The notes below the pieces were generated by a model. The model was not told where the DNA came from, made no database searches, and saw nothing but the letters and a program-made list of their open reading frames with translations. Positions 39,605-42,266 of a stretch of DNA of 42,266 bases are shown here, in pieces. The position numbers were made by a program, and so were the translations under genes. Source of the DNA: an uncultured Candidatus Saccharibacteria bacterium. Its GTDB lineage: Bacteria > Patescibacteriota > Saccharimonadia > Saccharimonadales > Saccharimonadaceae. Every line of letters begins with the position of its first letter. Positions within the stretch are counted from its first letter, which is position 1. The stretch lies in contig CAMJXP010000004.1 of assembly GCA_946409745.1 (NCBI GenBank), forward strand, positions 1 through 42,266, in the 5' to 3' direction.

Positions 39605-40048
39605 TTATAATCCTATATACTCGCGGCCAACCCTACGCGAAATTAATCTTTTTATCACTGCGAGAACTTTCGGACGCTGATAACAGGCGCCGAGCTCGCA
39701 GATTTCGGTAGTATCTTCTTCGTCATAGTTTAGAGTAGAAGTGGAGATATTGTCATAAATTAAGAGTGAACGGTTTACTTCGCCGTTGTTAAAACTCTCG
39801 TCTTCGGTGATGATATGATCTTTGTAGACATAATAGGTGGTGCGAATGCTACTACCTTCGGCATAATTATCAGTGACGGCAAAGCGGTAACCTTCTGGAA
39901 CAACAGCAGAGATATCGCCATTCATCATCGTGTTAAAGAAGAAACAGAACAAGATAATGACACAGAGAGCAGCAATGCCCCAAAATGAATAGCGGAGCCA
40001 GTTCCCTTTTTTGTATGCTACATTCGATAGTTTTTCGATTTCGCTCAA
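39605..40048 (-). CDS. Single-pass membrane protein, 147 residues
   Basis: Unrecognised. Cytoplasmic N-terminus (18 residues), a membrane helix (20-42, YSFWGIAALCVIILFCFFF), then an outer domain with a CELGAC pair (two Cys, possible disulphide). TTG start overlaps the stop of the P-loop kinase gene upstream (TTGA), with GGAGA upstream. Two nt before polA, so likely cotranscribed with it. Confidence 0.65.
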   Translation of the reverse strand: MSEIEKLSNVAYKKGNWLRYSFWGIAALCVIILFCFFFNTMMNGDISAVVPEGYRFAVTDNYAEGSSIRTTYYVYKDHIITEDESFNNGEVNRSLLIYDNISTSTLNYDEEDTTEICELGACYQRPKVLAVIKRLISRRVGREYIGL

Positions 40049-40611
40049 AACTCAATCTCCTTTAAAATTTCATCTATGCGCTTTTCGACGTCGGCGACGG
40101 AACTATTATTTAAAACATAGTAATCGGCAGCAGCGATTGGGCCACCTTTCTCGAGGTTTTCGATTTCAGAACGGTCGCGTTCACGGATAGCGGCGGTGTC
40201 AAAGGAACGGTCTGGACGGGCAGCGACGCGCTTGTAACGAATCTTTTTATCGACAACAATGGCGATAAAAGTGAGACATTGTGGGAATTCATGCTTCAAA
40301 GTCTTGTATTCGGTCCAGGAGTAGACGCCATCGAGAACGATGCGCTTTTGTCCGGCAGCGATTAAATCTTTGGTCTCGGCAATCACTTGACGTACAACCC
40401 AGTCTTTGCCTTCGGTCTCGCGGATCATTTCGCGGAAATTTTTCTCAGATTCACCATCTTCAGTGCGCTCAATGCCACGTTTTTCCATTTCTTTATAAAT
40501 CATGCCACCAAAATAGACTTTTGGATAACCTTTTCCGGTCAGATAATCAACAGCGACGGACTTCCCACTGCCACTCATGCCCACAATAGCAAGAATTTTC
40601 ACATTTTCCAT
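40045..40611 (-). CDS. P-loop nucleotide kinase, dephospho-CoA-kinase-like
   Basis: 188 residues. Walker A GMSGSGKS at 11-18, then DYLTGKGYPKVYFGGMIYKEM, VLDGVYSWTEY and a lid-like KRVAARPDRSFD. The pattern resembles the CoaE/UPF0200 small-kinase group; substrate unclear, so no symbol is given. No Shine-Dalgarno: TGT-TATACT (40618-40626) is 6 nt before ATG, predicting a leaderless mRNA. Divergent from the APH-like gene with overlapping promoters. Confidence 0.7.
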   Translation of the reverse strand: MENVKILAIVGMSGSGKSVAVDYLTGKGYPKVYFGGMIYKEMEKRGIERTEDGESEKNFREMIRETEGKDWVVRQVIAETKDLIAAGQKRIVLDGVYSWTEYKTLKHEFPQCLTFIAIVVDKKIRYKRVAARPDRSFDTAAIRERDRSEIENLEKGGPIAAADYYVLNNSSVADVEKRIDEILKEIEF

Positions 40612-40617
40612 ATCTAA

Positions 40618-40635
40618 AGTATAACATGATATAAT
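40618..40635. promoter_or_regulatory. Divergent overlapping extended -10 pair
   Basis: Minus strand TGT-TATACT (40618-40626) and plus strand TGA-TATAAT (40627-40635) are back to back with no bases between the extended elements. Each is 6 nt from its ATG. Confidence 0.7.
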
Positions 40636-40641
40636 ATATAT

Positions 40642-41454
40642 ATGGTGAGTTTTTTTACTACCAAGGATCCATTAGATAAGATTATTTCGGAGACTTTTCC
40701 AGAGAAAGAAATCCTACAAACCGAACATATCTTGACCGGATGGACAAATATAGTAATTGAGGTCACGACAAATGAAGGGTCGTATTTTTTTAGGTTCCCG
40801 AGAAACCCATTTTGGTCGAGGATGATTGTGAAAGATGCGGCAGTCTGTAATTTTGTCGATGGAAAGACTAGTTTTTACACGCCACAGATGAAACTTTATT
40901 ACGATAAAAAGCACCGTCCGTATTCAGTACATGAGAAAATCGAAGGATATACGCTGGGTGATAGAATTTACCATCTGTCACACACGGCACTCACGGGAGC
41001 GGCTTACGATGTGGCGAAGTTTATTAAGGAGCTATCTGGTATTGATCTAAGAGGTGCGCCGAAAGAGGTACAGTTCCCGCTTTCGGAATTCCTGAAGGAA
41101 CTCGATTACGAGCACTATAAAGAACACATTGATAAGGATCATGAGTTCATTAAGTTGACTGAACAGGATAAATTGGTGCATGGTGATTTGAACCTTGGTA
41201 ATATCTTGCTCGATGAGAATGACAAGGTAATTGGCGTGATTGATTTCTGTTTTGCTGGAACTGGCAATCCGCAGATGGACGAGGCAAGAATCTTGTCGAG
41301 ACCGGTGCCAAAAGAATTTGAAGAAGCATTCCTTGCGCAGTTTGCTGATACGTCAGATATCGACCGGATGAAAGAGGCATGGAAAAATATCGATGCCGGA
41401 TATGCGGACCACATCCGCACAAATTTCCCGGAAATCAATTTGCCGGAATTATAG
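40642..41454 (+). CDS. Aminoglycoside phosphotransferase/choline kinase-fold protein
   Basis: 270 residues. Protein-kinase-like fold of the APH family: HGDLNLGNILL (180-190) catalytic loop and GVIDFCFAGTGNPQMDEARIL (metal Asp at 201), with an N-terminal nucleotide-binding lobe (ILTGWTNIVIEVTTNEGSYF). Likely phosphorylates a small molecule such as a sugar, choline or homoserine; substrate unknown. Predicted leaderless start. Its 3' end overlaps the convergent zeta-like gene by 6 bp. Confidence 0.85.
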   Translation: MVSFFTTKDPLDKIISETFPEKEILQTEHILTGWTNIVIEVTTNEGSYFFRFPRNPFWSRMIVKDAAVCNFVDGKTSFYTPQMKLYYDKKHRPYSVHEKIEGYTLGDRIYHLSHTALTGAAYDVAKFIKELSGIDLRGAPKEVQFPLSEFLKELDYEHYKEHIDKDHEFIKLTEQDKLVHGDLNLGNILLDENDKVIGVIDFCFAGTGNPQMDEARILSRPVPKEFEEAFLAQFADTSDIDRMKEAWKNIDAGYADHIRTNFPEINLPEL

Positions 41455-42249
41455 AGATTTTAGATAATTGATCTTAGCTTCGCGACGTTCGTCGTCGTCT
41501 TTTTTCGGGAGTTCGGTGCGATTCGAATAATCTTCGAAAATATCGAGACAGTCTTTAATCTTGCCGTCAAAGATTGGCGGTTTATCGTAAACGCTCCAGA
41601 GAATAATGTGAGTGTCTGGGTGGTTTTCGGCATAATAGACGATGGATTTTTTAGTGGCACGGATGAATTCGGCTTCAGTTTCTTTGGTGTGGCGCCAGGC
41701 GCGGCCGCTCAAGAACTTTTCGGTTACAGTTGGGGAGATAGCGATCATTAAGATGATCTGATTATAATTAGCGGCGGTGAGCATTTCTTGAAGAATGTGT
41801 TCCATGGCTGGATCGAGAAGAGTGACGTCTAAAATAATGTCATAGCCGTTTTTAATCAGTTCGGTGATGGCTAAGAATAACATAATGGTCGAGAACTCAT
41901 CGGTCATTTTACGAAGGTTTTCTTCGCCGTAGAATTCCTTGATTTCGTCGTGATGCGGATGATATTCAACGAAGACGCGGGCGGCGACGAGAACTGGCTT
42001 TAATTCCCTATTCTCAAAAAATGCTTCGGTAGCTGGGAGGAGTTGAGTGGTTTTACCAGAGCCAGAAAGGCCGGCAATACGAATTAGATTTTTGCCTTTG
42101 GTTTTGCCTTCAGTGAGGTCCTTTAAAACTTGTGGGAGGATTTTCGGGTATTCTTCGATTGAAACTTGCCACTCTTCTTTTACCTGGCTTGGCCAGTGAG
42201 ACTTCATGTAAGCAATGATTTGTTCTAGTTCAGAATGACTTTCAGACAT
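41449..42249 (-). CDS. Zeta-toxin-like P-loop kinase
   Basis: 266 residues. Walker A GLSGSGKT at 60-67, then a long helical segment, DVTLLDPAMEHILQEML, and RAWRHTKETEAEFIR, which resemble zeta-toxin kinases that phosphorylate UDP-GlcNAc or similar. There is no epsilon antitoxin gene adjacent in this window, and the gene looks like a housekeeping kinase rather than a toxin-antitoxin module. Start AGGAAACCGAAAAAATG; upstream lies beyond the window. Confidence 0.7.
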   Translation of the reverse strand: MSESHSELEQIIAYMKSHWPSQVKEEWQVSIEEYPKILPQVLKDLTEGKTKGKNLIRIAGLSGSGKTTQLLPATEAFFENRELKPVLVAARVFVEYHPHHDEIKEFYGEENLRKMTDEFSTIMLFLAITELIKNGYDIILDVTLLDPAMEHILQEMLTAANYNQIILMIAISPTVTEKFLSGRAWRHTKETEAEFIRATKKSIVYYAENHPDTHIILWSVYDKPPIFDGKIKDCLDIFEDYSNRTELPKKDDDERREAKINYLKSL

Positions 42250-42266
42250 TTTTTCGGTTTCCTAAC

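Noticed and set aside
41449-42249. Toxin-antitoxin module
   Set aside because: The zeta-like kinase has no adjacent epsilon-like gene in the window, and its neighbours are convergent housekeeping kinases.
1-42266. UGA reassigned to glycine (as in some CPR phyla)
   Set aside because: TGA works as a stop (for example the CoaE-like gene ends in TGA) and all families read to full length with the standard code.
1-42266. CRISPR arrays, insertion sequences, prophage genes
   Set aside because: I found no spaced direct repeats, transposases or integrases; the only direct repeats are coding 24-bp repeats.

Overview
The window is a compact, low-to-moderate GC bacterial chromosome segment that I read as a member of the Patescibacteria (CPR), most likely Candidatus Saccharibacteria (TM7). 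The reasons are reduced versions of core enzymes (threonyl-tRNA synthetase without TGS domain, a 202-residue DNA polymerase III delta-like protein, DNA polymerase I with a vestigial proofreading domain, Rel that stops after TGS), many single-pass membrane proteins with long Pro/Ala-rich cytoplasmic tails, and overlapping minus-strand operons. The standard genetic code works throughout (TGA is stop). The phylum call is inference.

Layout: 1-830 is a plus-strand ribosomal cluster rpmI-rplT-rpmB, convergent with the RNase P RNA gene (rnpB). 1204-6552 (minus) holds a Nudix-RNase HI fusion behind a structured RNA, then the thrS-miaA-wHTH-MBL-like-M50 protease operon. 6618-11270 holds membrane proteins sharing one transmembrane signature, an AEC transporter and a stand-alone HD (p)ppGpp hydrolase candidate. 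11271-15770 has a glutamate-racemase-like protein with a MecI/BlaI-type palindrome upstream, tRNA-Val, and a DUF308/GT2/DUF362 operon. 15826-19714 has tRNA-Thr, Rel, ParAB and bL21. 19772-23429 is a three-gene cell-surface operon. 23616-28724 has a small unknown gene, ileS behind a T-box riboswitch, MscS, a CXXC-less thioredoxin-like protein and NrdR. 28737-32606 is the division and maturation operon adk-map-ftsA-ftsZ. 32665-36658 has bS21, tRNA-Asp, a degenerate DHH protein, bS20, holA-like and mutM. 36678-39602 has a gene under a tandem NrdR-box promoter and polA. 39605-42249 has a membrane protein and three P-loop or APH-type kinases.

How it works together: protein synthesis (ribosomal proteins, three tRNAs, two synthetases, MiaA, Map, RNase P), alarmone metabolism (Rel plus the HD protein), chromosome segregation and division (ParAB, FtsA, FtsZ), DNA replication and repair (PolA, HolA, MutM) and nucleotide supply (Adk, NrdR).

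Main unexpected signals: (1) the hexamer TTCCCT occurs about 33 times on the plus strand and I find no AGGGAA there, a polar motif like Chi or KOPS; (2) six genes start exactly 6 nt after a TGn-extended -10 and lack a Shine-Dalgarno, so their mRNAs should be leaderless; (3) a near-perfect NrdR box lies in the spacer of a consensus promoter with a weaker second box 32 bp away, driving an unknown gene, while the NrdR encoded here has lost all four zinc-ribbon cysteines; (4) a T-box riboswitch with a compact 5' half; (5) a structured RNA of unknown class; (6) several family members with their catalytic residues gone.
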